In this document: positions 1-5,402 of the stretch, in pieces
Numbering within the stretch: the first letter of the stretch is position 1
Layout of the letters: every line of letters begins with the position of its first letter
Assembly: GCA_050942695.1 (NCBI GenBank)
Contig: JBMNNU010000193.1
Coordinates: forward strand, 1 to 6,263
Length of the DNA stretch: 6,263 bases
Source: JBMNNU01 sp050942695
GTDB taxonomy: Bacteria; Chloroflexota; UBA6077
Reading direction: 5' to 3'
Notes under the pieces: model-generated
What the model was told of the DNA's origin: nothing
The model's database searches: none
The model's input: only the letters and a program-made list of their open reading frames with translations
Translations under genes and position numbers: made by a program

Positions 1-71
1 GGCATGCCCGGCACTGGGGACGAAATCGATATTGCAATGCAGCAGGCGCCGCATCCGATGCGGCATTTCAT
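1..71 (-). CDS. YkgJ-family cysteine-cluster protein, N-terminal fragment (cut by window edge)
   Basis: Only the first 23 codons lie in the window; the rest of the gene is beyond base 1. The translation starts MKCRIGCGACC and continues with IAISISSPVPGM. It therefore shows Cys3, Cys7, Cys10 and Cys11, a C-x3-C-x2-CC cluster directly at the N-terminus, followed by a Ser/Pro-rich segment. This closely resembles the start of small YkgJ/UPF0153-type proteins (CxxCxxCC family), which are thought to bind a metal or Fe-S cluster but have no settled function. The start is ATG at 69-71, with an AGAGG ribosome binding site (78-82) six bases upstream. It lies downstream of the aminotransferase gene on the same strand, separated by 134 bases of inverted repeats, so co-transcription is possible but not shown. 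The family call rests on a short stretch, but the cysteine pattern and start signals agree. Confidence 0.8.
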   Translation of the reverse strand, partial: MKCRIGCGACCIAISISSPVPGM

Positions 72-97
72 GTATGGCCTCTTTTGTCCCCAAAAGT

Positions 98-198
98 GAC
101 AGGGTGGACACTGATAACGGGGATGGCGGGATGTTCCCAGCATCCCAGCTATCAGCTTATCCCTTCATGTTTATCCTGTTTATCCCCGTCGCCCTGTC
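98..198. repeat. Nested inverted-repeat region between aminotransferase and YkgJ genes
   Basis: Three sets of complementary arms are visible. The outer arms are GACAGGG (98-104) with CCCTGTC (192-198), followed inward by CGGGGAT (118-124) with ATCCCCG (182-188). An inner set is CTGATA (111-116) with TATCAG (150-155), enclosing GGGATG (128-133) with CATCCC (141-146). The outer and CTGATA/TATCAG sets are compatible with nesting only in part, so more than one fold is possible. The right half also contains a short direct repeat, TTTATCC, at 170-176 and 179-185. It fills most of the 134-base gap. No T-run follows the stems on the minus strand, so it is not a standard terminator. It may be a small mobile or REP-like element. 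Confidence 0.55.
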
Positions 199-205
199 CA
201 TCGTC

Positions 206-1510
206 TCAGGCGATGGCCTCTACGCCTGCGCGGAATGCTTGGATGGCTCGATCTATGTCTTCATCAGTGTGGACCGCTGAGACATATATCTTATCCGGCA
301 CGCTCATGAAGAGCCCCTGACGGGCAGCGGTAGTGTAGACAGCCATCGCTTTGGCCTTATCCCCTGAGAGGATATCCTGATAGTTCACGATCTCGCGGTC
401 GGTGAACACTACCTGCAGCACGCCGCCCTCACCAGTTACCTGAGCTATTATACCGGCCTCCGCGAATACCTTTTTCAGGCCATTCCGCAGCCTGTTGGTG
501 GACTCGTGGATGCGCGTGTAGAGATTTTTATCCCTTAGCTCCTTTAAGGTAGCAAGCCCGGCAACCGCACCGACAGGATTGCCGCTGAGCGTCCCGGTCA
601 GGTAGACGAAGTCCGGTTGGCCCTTCCGTTTGTTATCGCACAGCTCCATCACTTCAGCCCGTCCGGCTACTGCGGCTAGGGGGTAGCCGCCGCCAACGAT
701 CTTCCCAAAGGACGCTAGGTCCGGCACCACGCCGTAGTACTCCTGGGCGCCGCCCCAGGCAAAGCGGAAGCCGGTTACCACCTCGTCGAAGATCAGTTGG
801 ATGCCATACCTGGAGGTGATCTCCCTCAGGAAGGGTAGGAAGCCTGGCTTTGGAGGATAAGAGCGCTGGAAAGGCTCGACGATGACCGCGGCTAGCTCAT
901 TGCGGTTCGCGTCGATGACGGCAGCCGTGGTTTCGATATCGTTGAAGGGAGCTATCACCACCGTATCAGATACGCTCGCGGGGATACCGCCCGACTCGAC
1001 CCGCGGCACAGCCGAGTAGGGCGCGGCGGACCCCATGCTCAGGATGGCGTAGTCGTGGACACCGTGGAATGCCCCCTCGAACTTGAGCACTTTATCCCGG
1101 CCGGTGAAGGCTCGAGCAAGCCGCATGGCGAAGAAGGTGGCCTCGTTACCGGACGAGCAGAACCTGACCTTGTCGGCACAGGGGACCGCCGAGACGATCA
1201 ACTCAGCAAGCTCGATAGCTGGTTCGTTAATGAAGTAGAAAGTGCTGGCTTTGGCTGCCTGCTCCTGTACGGCGGCTACCACGGCAGGGTGGACGTGGCC
1301 CAAGATCAATGGCCCCGAGCCCAGCAAGTAGTCGATATACTCGTTGCCGTCAACATCGTATAGCTTGGAACCTCGTCCGTAAGCTGGCACGAAGGTGATG
1401 CTATCGGGGAGACCGAACATCCCAAGAGTGCCCCCGGGCAGATAGCTCCTGGCTTTTCCTAACAACTGGTGATGGTTTGAGCTGAGCTTCTCGTTCTCCA
1501 GAAGTGTCAT
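206..1510 (-). CDS. Class III aminotransferase, glutamate-1-semialdehyde 2,1-aminomutase-like
   Basis: This 434-residue protein is a PLP-dependent fold-type I enzyme, close to the usual length of HemL (about 430). Visible landmarks are YDVDGNEYIDY (51-61), GPLILGHVHP (66-75), SSGNEATFFAMRLARAFTGR (119-138, cofactor phosphate contact), FEGAFHG (144-150), EPFQ and PPKPGFL (212-225), FDEVVTGFR (241-249, with Asp242 facing the PLP ring nitrogen), SFGK (267-270, with Lys270 the expected Schiff-base lysine) and GTLSGNP (306-312). HemL converts glutamate-1-semialdehyde to 5-aminolevulinate for tetrapyrrole synthesis. This protein differs from canonical HemL at several family-typical places: SSGNEA instead of NSGTEA, and GGGYPLAAVAG instead of GGGxPVGAxGG. 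Together with the lack of heme genes nearby, this favours a related aminotransferase or aminomutase of unknown substrate, often annotated 'aspartate aminotransferase family protein'. The start ATG has GAGGGAG (1520-1526) nine bases upstream. It begins 6 bases after the metallopeptidase stop, implying an operon with translational coupling. Confidence 0.88.
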   Translation of the reverse strand: MTLLENEKLSSNHHQLLGKARSYLPGGTLGMFGLPDSITFVPAYGRGSKLYDVDGNEYIDYLLGSGPLILGHVHPAVVAAVQEQAAKASTFYFINEPAIELAELIVSAVPCADKVRFCSSGNEATFFAMRLARAFTGRDKVLKFEGAFHGVHDYAILSMGSAAPYSAVPRVESGGIPASVSDTVVIAPFNDIETTAAVIDANRNELAAVIVEPFQRSYPPKPGFLPFLREITSRYGIQLIFDEVVTGFRFAWGGAQEYYGVVPDLASFGKIVGGGYPLAAVAGRAEVMELCDNKRKGQPDFVYLTGTLSGNPVGAVAGLATLKELRDKNLYTRIHESTNRLRNGLKKVFAEAGIIAQVTGEGGVLQVVFTDREIVNYQDILSGDKAKAMAVYTTAARQGLFMSVPDKIYVSAVHTDEDIDRAIQAFRAGVEAIA

Positions 1511-1516
1511 GTCTAG

Positions 1517-2047
1517 TTACTCCCTCGTTTCTGGGGTTTCCATCCCCTCATTCAAGCCGATAGCAATGAGATAGCCGATAGCCCGCTCCGCCAGTTTATA
1601 GCGATGTACCAAATCCCAGAAACGGGGCGAGTGATTCGGCTCGACCAGATGGGCCAACTCGTGAATCAGGACGTAATCCTGCACCCAAACGGGCATTTGG
1701 GTTAGGCGATCCGATAGGCGTATAGTGGCTGACGTGGTAGAACAACTGCCGAATCGCGAATGCTGGTTGGTAACGTAGCGGACGGAGTTGATCTTGAGCT
1801 TGCCGCCGAAGTAGCGGCGATTCAGCTCCTCGGCTCGATGCAACAGGTCGGCGTCCCCCAGCTTCTTGGACCGCGCGACCCTGGCCTGCAGCTTGGCGAC
1901 CAGCCTGTCGACGATCTCCCTTTCCCTTTCCGGCCCTAAGCCATCGGGGATTCGCACCTCCAGCACATCCCCCAACAACCGTGCGCTGGAGGTTCTGGCG
2001 CGGCGAGAGCTGCGAATCACTTTGATTTTCCAGGGATGGTCAGACAT
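1517..2047 (-). CDS. YgjP/SprT-like zinc metallopeptidase (DUF45, M48-type)
   Basis: This 176-residue protein matches the length of the YgjP/DUF45 family (E. coli YgjP is about 167). The zinc site is HELAH (His129, Glu130, His133), with the third ligand probably His139 in EPNHSPRFW (136-144). This is the HExxH-x5-H spacing typical of the family's WLM-like minigluzincin fold. Upstream, SRFGSCSTTSATIRLS (97-112) matches the conserved SRWGSC-type segment, and the basic N-terminal strand region IKVIRSSRRARTSSARL is also family-like. There is no signal peptide or membrane segment, so it is probably cytoplasmic. The family is presumed proteolytic, and its physiological substrates are poorly known; it often sits beside restriction or repair genes, but none is seen here. 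The start ATG has no strong ribosome binding site. The gene is first in a minus-strand pair with the aminotransferase, which begins 6 bases after its TAA stop. Its last codons supply that gene's ribosome binding site. Confidence 0.9.
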   Translation of the reverse strand: MSDHPWKIKVIRSSRRARTSSARLLGDVLEVRIPDGLGPEREREIVDRLVAKLQARVARSKKLGDADLLHRAEELNRRYFGGKLKINSVRYVTNQHSRFGSCSTTSATIRLSDRLTQMPVWVQDYVLIHELAHLVEPNHSPRFWDLVHRYKLAERAIGYLIAIGLNEGMETPETRE

Positions 2048-2086
2048 AAGCTAGTAACCAGCTAAACCCCGTAGATATTGGGCGCA

Positions 2087-2115
2087 ATTAAACCAGGAAA
2101 AGATTAAAGATGCAA
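2087..2115 (-). promoter_or_regulatory. Candidate sigma70-type promoter for the metallopeptidase-aminotransferase pair
   Basis: Read on the minus strand, TTGCAT (2110-2115) and TTTAAT (2087-2092) are separated by exactly 17 bases. The -10 matches TATAAT at 5 of 6 positions, while the -35 keeps only the TTG core. Transcription would begin near 2080 and leave a leader of roughly 33 bases before the ATG at 2047. The surrounding 100 bases are clearly AT-richer than the coding flanks. It was assigned by eye from consensus match and position only. Confidence 0.4.
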
Positions 2116-2179
2116 GATTTTAGCTACCCGAAATCAACATTCAGCATATTTACCAACCCATGTAGGTGTCAATAAATGG

Positions 2180-2208
2180 TTGCACTAAAACTGGATGTGG
2201 TAGAGAAT
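2180..2208 (+). promoter_or_regulatory. Weak candidate promoter upstream of the LarA-like gene
   Basis: TTGCAC (2180-2185) and GAGAAT (2203-2208) have 17-base spacing, with 3 of 6 and 4 of 6 matches to the sigma70 boxes. It is positioned sensibly, about 75 bases before the start codon, and precedes the 13-base direct repeat. The match is modest and could be chance in AT-rich DNA. Confidence 0.22.
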
Positions 2209-2217
2209 CTACACATA

Positions 2218-2257
2218 ATTGCTAATAGCTGATGCTATTTGCCGATTGCTAACAGCT
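2218..2257 (+). repeat. Near-identical 13-base direct repeat in the LarA-like leader
   Basis: ATTGCTAATAGCT (2218-2230) recurs as ATTGCTAACAGCT (2245-2257), with one mismatch. The start-to-start distance is 27 bases. A related piece, GATGCTATT (2231-2239), lies between them. The pair ends 25 bases before the start codon. It could be two binding sites for a regulator or a piece of a degenerate interspersed repeat; the sequence alone does not decide. Confidence 0.45.
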
Positions 2258-2270
2258 TCACACCGTGCGG

Positions 2271-2278
2271 AAGGAGGT
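2271..2278 (+). promoter_or_regulatory. Strong ribosome binding site that sets the LarA-like start
   Basis: AAGGAGGT, a full match to the anti-Shine-Dalgarno core, ends four bases before ATG 2283. A GTG at 2265 in the same frame lies upstream of this site, with the site inside its codons, and has no comparable signal of its own. ATG 2283 is therefore the better start. Confidence 0.85.
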
Positions 2279-2282
2279 CGCC

Positions 2283-3554
2283 ATGTTGGTAGGACAGGGG
2301 TCATCGGAACAGGCTCTCACAGCCGAAGATGTCCAGCAGATAGTGGCTAAAGCCTTAGACCAGCTTCCCCTGGACGGCAAGAGGGTTCTGGTGATCATCC
2401 CCGACGGAACTCGCACCGCCCCTATCCCACTGATGTTCTGGCTGCTCTACCGGCAGATAGGCCGGAGAGTATCCAAACTGGATTACCTCATCGCCCTGGG
2501 CACCCACCCACCGATGGATGCGGCTGCTATCGACCGGTTGGTGGGGGTATCGGCAGCGGAGCAGGCCGAGGCTTATCCCAAGGTGCAGATCTTCAACCAC
2601 CACTGGGATCTGTCCGAGAGTCTGGTGACGGTTGGCGTCATTTCTGCAAGGGAGATGGCTTTGTTGACAGGGGGGGTGCTGGCGCAGGACACGCCGGTTA
2701 AGCTGAACCGTATGATCCTGGATTACGACCAGTTGATCATCTGCGGCCCTGTGTTCCCTCACGAAGTGGTGGGTTTCTCAGGAGGCGCCAAGTATCTGAT
2801 CCCCGGCATTGCGGGCCCCGAGATCATCGACGCTACCCATTGGCTAGGGGCGATGATCACCAGTATGCGAACCATCGGCTACAAGAGCACGCCTGTTCGC
2901 GGGGTGATACACCGGGCCGCGGGGTTCGTAACCAAGCCGCTGCTGTGCATCGCCATGGTTCTCCAGGGGAGCAGCCTACATGGGTTGTACATAGGCTCCC
3001 ATGAGGAGGCGTTCGACGCTGCGGCCGATCTATCGGCCAAGCTGAACGTCATCACCGTTCCACGGGCTTTCCGCAAGGTGCTTTCCATGCCATCGGAGAT
3101 GTACGACGATCTCTGGACGGCGGCCAAGGCGATGTCTATGACCGAGCCGGCAATTGCCGATGGGGGAGAGGTGATCATCTACGCCCCCCACATCACAGAG
3201 CTCTCCTACACCCACGGGCAGTTGCTCGATGATGTGGGATACCACGTTCGGGATTACTTCCTGAAGCAGCCGGACCGGTTCCAGCACCTGCCCGGTGTCG
3301 TCAAGGCTCACTCCTGCCGACTGAAGGGTGAGGGCAGCTACGACCCCGAGACGGGGATCGAGACCCCTCGGATCCAGGTGACGTTGGCCACGGGAATACC
3401 GGAGGAGCGTTGTCGCCGCATCAACCTGGCGTATCTGGACTATCGGACCATCGATCCGAAAGAGTGGGCCGGCCGGGAAGACGAGGGGATCCTATTGGTG
3501 CTCCACGCCGGCGAGATGCTCTACCGCGCGCTGGATCTACAGCCGATGGTGTAG
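2283..3554 (+). CDS. LarA-family nickel-pincer racemase-like protein (DUF2088)
   Basis: From ATG 2283 this is a 423-residue protein, the size of lactate racemase LarA (about 420-430). The N-terminal DUF2088 domain holds PDGTR (Asp41, Arg44) and LGTHPPM (His75). GPVFPHEVVGFSGGAKYLIP gives His160 and Lys170, and His186 follows in DATHW. The spacing H-x9-K-x15-H equals that of His174, Lys184 and His200 in Lactobacillus plantarum LarA. There, Lys184 bonds covalently to the nickel pincer cofactor and His200 ligates nickel. All cofactor-related residues therefore appear present, with GGAK replacing the common GGRK. The C-terminal domain ends with LLVLHAGEMLYRAL, typical of the family. Near TAAK (279-282), the residue equivalent to LarA Gln295 looks to be Thr, while Lys298 is kept. 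This alignment was made by eye and hints at a substrate other than lactate. The enzyme would interconvert 2-hydroxyacid stereoisomers by hydride transfer. Cofactor-making larB, larC and larE are not in the window. The gene appears monocistronic. Confidence 0.87.
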   Translation: MLVGQGSSEQALTAEDVQQIVAKALDQLPLDGKRVLVIIPDGTRTAPIPLMFWLLYRQIGRRVSKLDYLIALGTHPPMDAAAIDRLVGVSAAEQAEAYPKVQIFNHHWDLSESLVTVGVISAREMALLTGGVLAQDTPVKLNRMILDYDQLIICGPVFPHEVVGFSGGAKYLIPGIAGPEIIDATHWLGAMITSMRTIGYKSTPVRGVIHRAAGFVTKPLLCIAMVLQGSSLHGLYIGSHEEAFDAAADLSAKLNVITVPRAFRKVLSMPSEMYDDLWTAAKAMSMTEPAIADGGEVIIYAPHITELSYTHGQLLDDVGYHVRDYFLKQPDRFQHLPGVVKAHSCRLKGEGSYDPETGIETPRIQVTLATGIPEERCRRINLAYLDYRTIDPKEWAGREDEGILLVLHAGEMLYRALDLQPMV

Positions 3555-3591
3555 AGCAACCAAGTTAGCCAACAAACATGCTCGTGGCTCG

Positions 3592-3924
3592 CTACCGTAT
3601 CACTCGGATGGTAACGCCGATGTCGAGCTTTGCCCAGGTTCGATCTGTGGTGATGGCAGGGAGTCCTAGGCTGCGTGCAAGCGCCAGGCAAGCCCGATCA
3701 CCCAGGGAGAGTCCGAGCCCTTTGGTGAGCGGTCGCAGCAGGCCGGTACTGTAGGCGAGGTCAGAGTCGAAAGCAACGATCTCCAAGCCCAGGGGGTCGA
3801 GCGCCTCCCTCACCACGGCCTCCGGCATCCCGCTCTCGGCTAGCTCGGCAACTACATCTAAGACTTCAAAAGAGTAGAAAGCCATCGTACCAAAAAGGGA
3901 TCCACAGATTACACAGATTGACAC
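3592..3924 (-). pseudogene. 5'-truncated VapC-like PIN-domain toxin remnant
   Basis: The 110-residue open frame matches the C-terminal two-thirds of short VapC toxins, PIN-domain ribonucleases of about 130 residues. The hallmark block GLSLGDRACLALARSLGLPA (71-90) carries acidic Asp76, and TTDRTWAKL (92-100) carries Asp94. The N-terminal strand with the first catalytic Asp (usually a VLDASALL-like start) is missing. Where the family has an xVNLxEVV segment with a conserved Glu, this protein reads SFEVLDVV, so Glu may be replaced by Asp. Homology starts near residue 14 (Met, 3883-3885). The first eight residues are read from the hairpin element that abuts the gene at 3900. No VapB-type antitoxin lies upstream, and the DNA beyond the hairpin (3985-4100) does not encode the missing part. 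It is most likely inactive debris of a toxin-antitoxin module. A short expressed protein starting at Met14 cannot be excluded. It is convergent with the LarA-like gene, 37 bases away. Confidence 0.78.
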
Positions 3925-3984
3925 AGAAAAGACGCAGATAGACTGCTAACAACCATATCTGTGAATTCTGCGTAATCTGTGGAT
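3900..3984. repeat. 85-base long-hairpin element with CACAGATTACACAG-type arms
   Basis: A perfect 13-base inverted repeat, ATCCACAGATTAC (3900-3912) with GTAATCTGTGGAT (3972-3984), forms the base of the hairpin. The pairing continues inward with CAGA (3914-3917) and TCTG (3967-3970). After a small bulge it goes on with CACAGA (3922-3927) and TCTGTG (3958-3963), leaving a loop of 30 bases. The left arm is also internally repetitive: CACAGATT, CACAGATT and CACAGA occur at 3905, 3914 and 3924 with slightly varied spacing. Similar sequences recur as noncoding repeats in many environmental bacterial genomes (recollection, not searched). The element lies between the divergent VapC remnant and folP, and its left edge coincides with loss of the toxin's 5' end. 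Confidence 0.8.
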
Positions 3985-4057
3985 GGGTCTCATTGCGGTT
4001 GGGGAGGGACGGCTTACCCCTAGTGATCAGCTGCACTCAGTTTTCGCCTCCTTGCGG

Positions 4058-4063
4058 TATACT
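4058..4063 (+). promoter_or_regulatory. Candidate -10 box for folP
   Basis: TATACT matches TATAAT at 5 of 6 positions and lies 37 bases before the folP start. No convincing -35 was found at 16-18 bases upstream, so this is only a partial promoter call. Confidence 0.28.
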
Positions 4064-4089
4064 TACCACCGTTGAACAGCGCAGCTCTC

Positions 4090-4095
4090 AGGAGG
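4090..4095 (+). promoter_or_regulatory. Ribosome binding site that sets the folP start
   Basis: AGGAGG lies five bases before ATG 4101. The reading frame stays open upstream to an ATG at 3993, but that extension has no such signal and translates the intergenic region just after the hairpin element. ATG 4101 is therefore preferred. Confidence 0.85.
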
Positions 4096-4100
4096 TTACT

Positions 4101-5402
4101 ATGACCGGACCCACCGCCAGGGTACTATGTCTACCCACAGAATTCGACGTGAGGGAAGAGGCCGACCGGCTGGGTGTGCCCTTCACCGACCTAGAGATGC
4201 TGGTGGGCGCCGTAGGTTTACGGGCCGTAAAGCTGGAAAGGGTATCCCCGGCGGTGGCAGCCACCTTGAAGACGATGGTGCCGGATACCCTCGGGCTGGT
4301 GGTGGCTTCAGAGGCAGGCACAAGGAAACAGGACTCAGAACTCAGAACCCAGAACCCAGAACTTGGCTCCCAGGACTCAGGACTCAGGACTCAGGACTCC
4401 CTACCGGGCGACAGCGTCGACGTTGTCATTGCCGCCCCGCTCCCGCTGTTGATGGACGTAGCTGCCGGGTTGGCTGGTGGCGTCGAGGATGAGAAGGCCA
4501 CGGCTGAAGCGCTCCGCATCACGCTGGATCGCTATCAGGGTAAGCAGATGGGGGCTACCCGGTGCGGGAATCTGACCCTGGAGTGGGGCAAGCGTAGCTA
4601 CGTCATGGGGATAATCAACGTCACCCCCGACTCCTTCTCCGGCGATGGGCTGGGCACTAACCTGGAGGCCGCCGTGGAGCAGGGTCGCCGCTTCGTGGAG
4701 GAGGGGGCTGACATTCTGGACGTGGGCGGCGAATCCACTCGTCCCGGTTCTGAACCTGTACCGGTCAAGGAGGAGCTAGCCAGGGTGGTGCCGGTGATCC
4801 GCCGGTTGGCCCAGGAGGTTTCTGTGCCGATCTCCGTGGACTCCTACAAGCTGCTGGTGGTCCAGGAGGCGTTGGAGGCGGGTGCCAGCATGATTAACGA
4901 CGTGTGGGGACTCCGGCGCACCGAGGGTTTGGGCAGCCTGGCCGCGGCCTACGACGTCCCCATCGTCCTGATGCACAATCGGAGGGGTGAGGTCACCAGG
5001 AGCGCCATCGGCGGCCACTTCAAGGGGGTGCAGTATCGCGACCTGATGGGGGAGATCGTCCAGGGGCTGCGGGAGAGCATTGATTTGGCCCTGCGGAGCA
5101 ACGTTAAGTGGGAGAACATAATCGTGGATCCCGGCCTCGGCTTCGGCAAGACGCCTCCCCAGAACCTGGTGGTGATGCGGCGGCTAGCGGAGCTGAAGTC
5201 GCTAGGCCGGCCGATCTTGATGGGAACCTCCCGGAAATCGACCATCGGGATGGTGCTGGGCCTCCCGCCGGAGGAGCGGGTGGAGGGGACCGCGGCGACG
5301 GTAGCCATCAGTATCGCCAATGGCGCCGACATCGTCCGCGTTCACGACGTGAAGGAGATGGCCAGGGTAGCCCGTATGACGGACGCGATAGTGCGAGCAT
5401 GA
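4101..5402 (+). CDS. folP: Dihydropteroate synthase, long form with N-terminal extra domain
   Basis: The 433-residue cytoplasmic enzyme condenses 6-hydroxymethyl-7,8-dihydropterin diphosphate with p-aminobenzoate to give 7,8-dihydropteroate; it is the sulfonamide target. The TIM-barrel part begins near residue 160. It shows MGIINVTPDSFSGDG (169-183, loop 1), DVGGESTRPG (207-216, loop 2), SVDSY (245-249), IND (265-267), MHNRRG (291-296), DPGLGFGKT (343-351), GTSRKS (375-380) and RVHDV (413-417). All pterin, diphosphate and pABA contact motifs seem intact. Typical short enzymes are about 270-280 residues. Here an N-terminal domain of about 150 residues precedes the barrel, resembling the extra domain of some clostridial long-form enzymes (LPTEFDVREEADRLGV, then DSVDVVIAAPLPLL). 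In its middle, residues 77-100 are a repetitive Gln/Asp/Ser/Leu/Arg/Thr tract encoded by a heptanucleotide array. The start is set by AGGAGG at 4090-4095. It is followed by folC, 71 bases after the stop. Confidence 0.95.
   Translation: MTGPTARVLCLPTEFDVREEADRLGVPFTDLEMLVGAVGLRAVKLERVSPAVAATLKTMVPDTLGLVVASEAGTRKQDSELRTQNPELGSQDSGLRTQDSLPGDSVDVVIAAPLPLLMDVAAGLAGGVEDEKATAEALRITLDRYQGKQMGATRCGNLTLEWGKRSYVMGIINVTPDSFSGDGLGTNLEAAVEQGRRFVEEGADILDVGGESTRPGSEPVPVKEELARVVPVIRRLAQEVSVPISVDSYKLLVVQEALEAGASMINDVWGLRRTEGLGSLAAAYDVPIVLMHNRRGEVTRSAIGGHFKGVQYRDLMGEIVQGLRESIDLALRSNVKWENIIVDPGLGFGKTPPQNLVVMRRLAELKSLGRPILMGTSRKSTIGMVLGLPPEERVEGTAATVAISIANGADIVRVHDVKEMARVARMTDAIVRA
4331..4400 (+). repeat. Ten-unit heptanucleotide tandem array inside folP
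   Basis: Ten consecutive 7-base units fit with no indel. In order they are GGACTCA, GAACTCA, GAACCCA, GAACCCA, GAACTTG, GCTCCCA, GGACTCA three times, and GGACTCC. Because 7 is not a multiple of 3, the protein repeat is also seven residues long: QDSELRT, QNPELGS, QDSGLRT, QDS (residues 77-100). The array resembles short tandemly repeated repetitive sequences known from cyanobacteria, which are normally noncoding. Its length of 70 bases is one more than a multiple of three, so flanking bases must restore the frame. Confidence 0.93.

Noticed and set aside
82..95. TTTTG/CAAAA inverted repeat as a terminator or insertion-sequence end
   Set aside because: It is a five-base AT-rich stem and part of it is the YkgJ ribosome binding region. 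No transposase or target duplication is visible.
32..320. Two plus-strand open frames at the left edge
   Set aside because: They run antisense to the YkgJ-like start and the aminotransferase C-terminus, and show no recognisable domain or start signal.
1055..1363. 102-residue plus-strand open frame within the aminotransferase
   Set aside because: It is an antisense shadow of a well-supported PLP enzyme and has no ribosome binding site or domain of its own.
2265..2282. GTG start of the LarA-like gene six codons upstream
   Set aside because: The AAGGAGGT ribosome binding site lies inside those codons and serves ATG 2283.
2355..3311. Three antisense open frames within the LarA-like gene
   Set aside because: Their compositions are those of reverse-read GC-rich coding DNA, and the sense frame carries clear family motifs.
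3555..3591. Terminator between the convergent LarA-like gene and VapC remnant
   Set aside because: Only a five-base GAGCA/TGCTC pair with a very long loop and no T-run was found.
3993..4100. Upstream extension of folP by 36 codons to ATG 3993
   Set aside because: No ribosome binding site is seen there, and the residues look like translated intergenic DNA. ATG 4101 has a strong AGGAGG at ideal spacing.
4331..4400. Heptamer array as a CRISPR or a multi-site operator
   Set aside because: The units are 7 bases with no spacers and lie within a coding frame, which fits neither.
4127..4492. 121-residue open frame overlapping folP in another forward frame
   Set aside because: It is an Arg/Gly-rich shadow frame. 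It stays open partly because the heptamer array has no stop in any forward frame, and it shows no domain.
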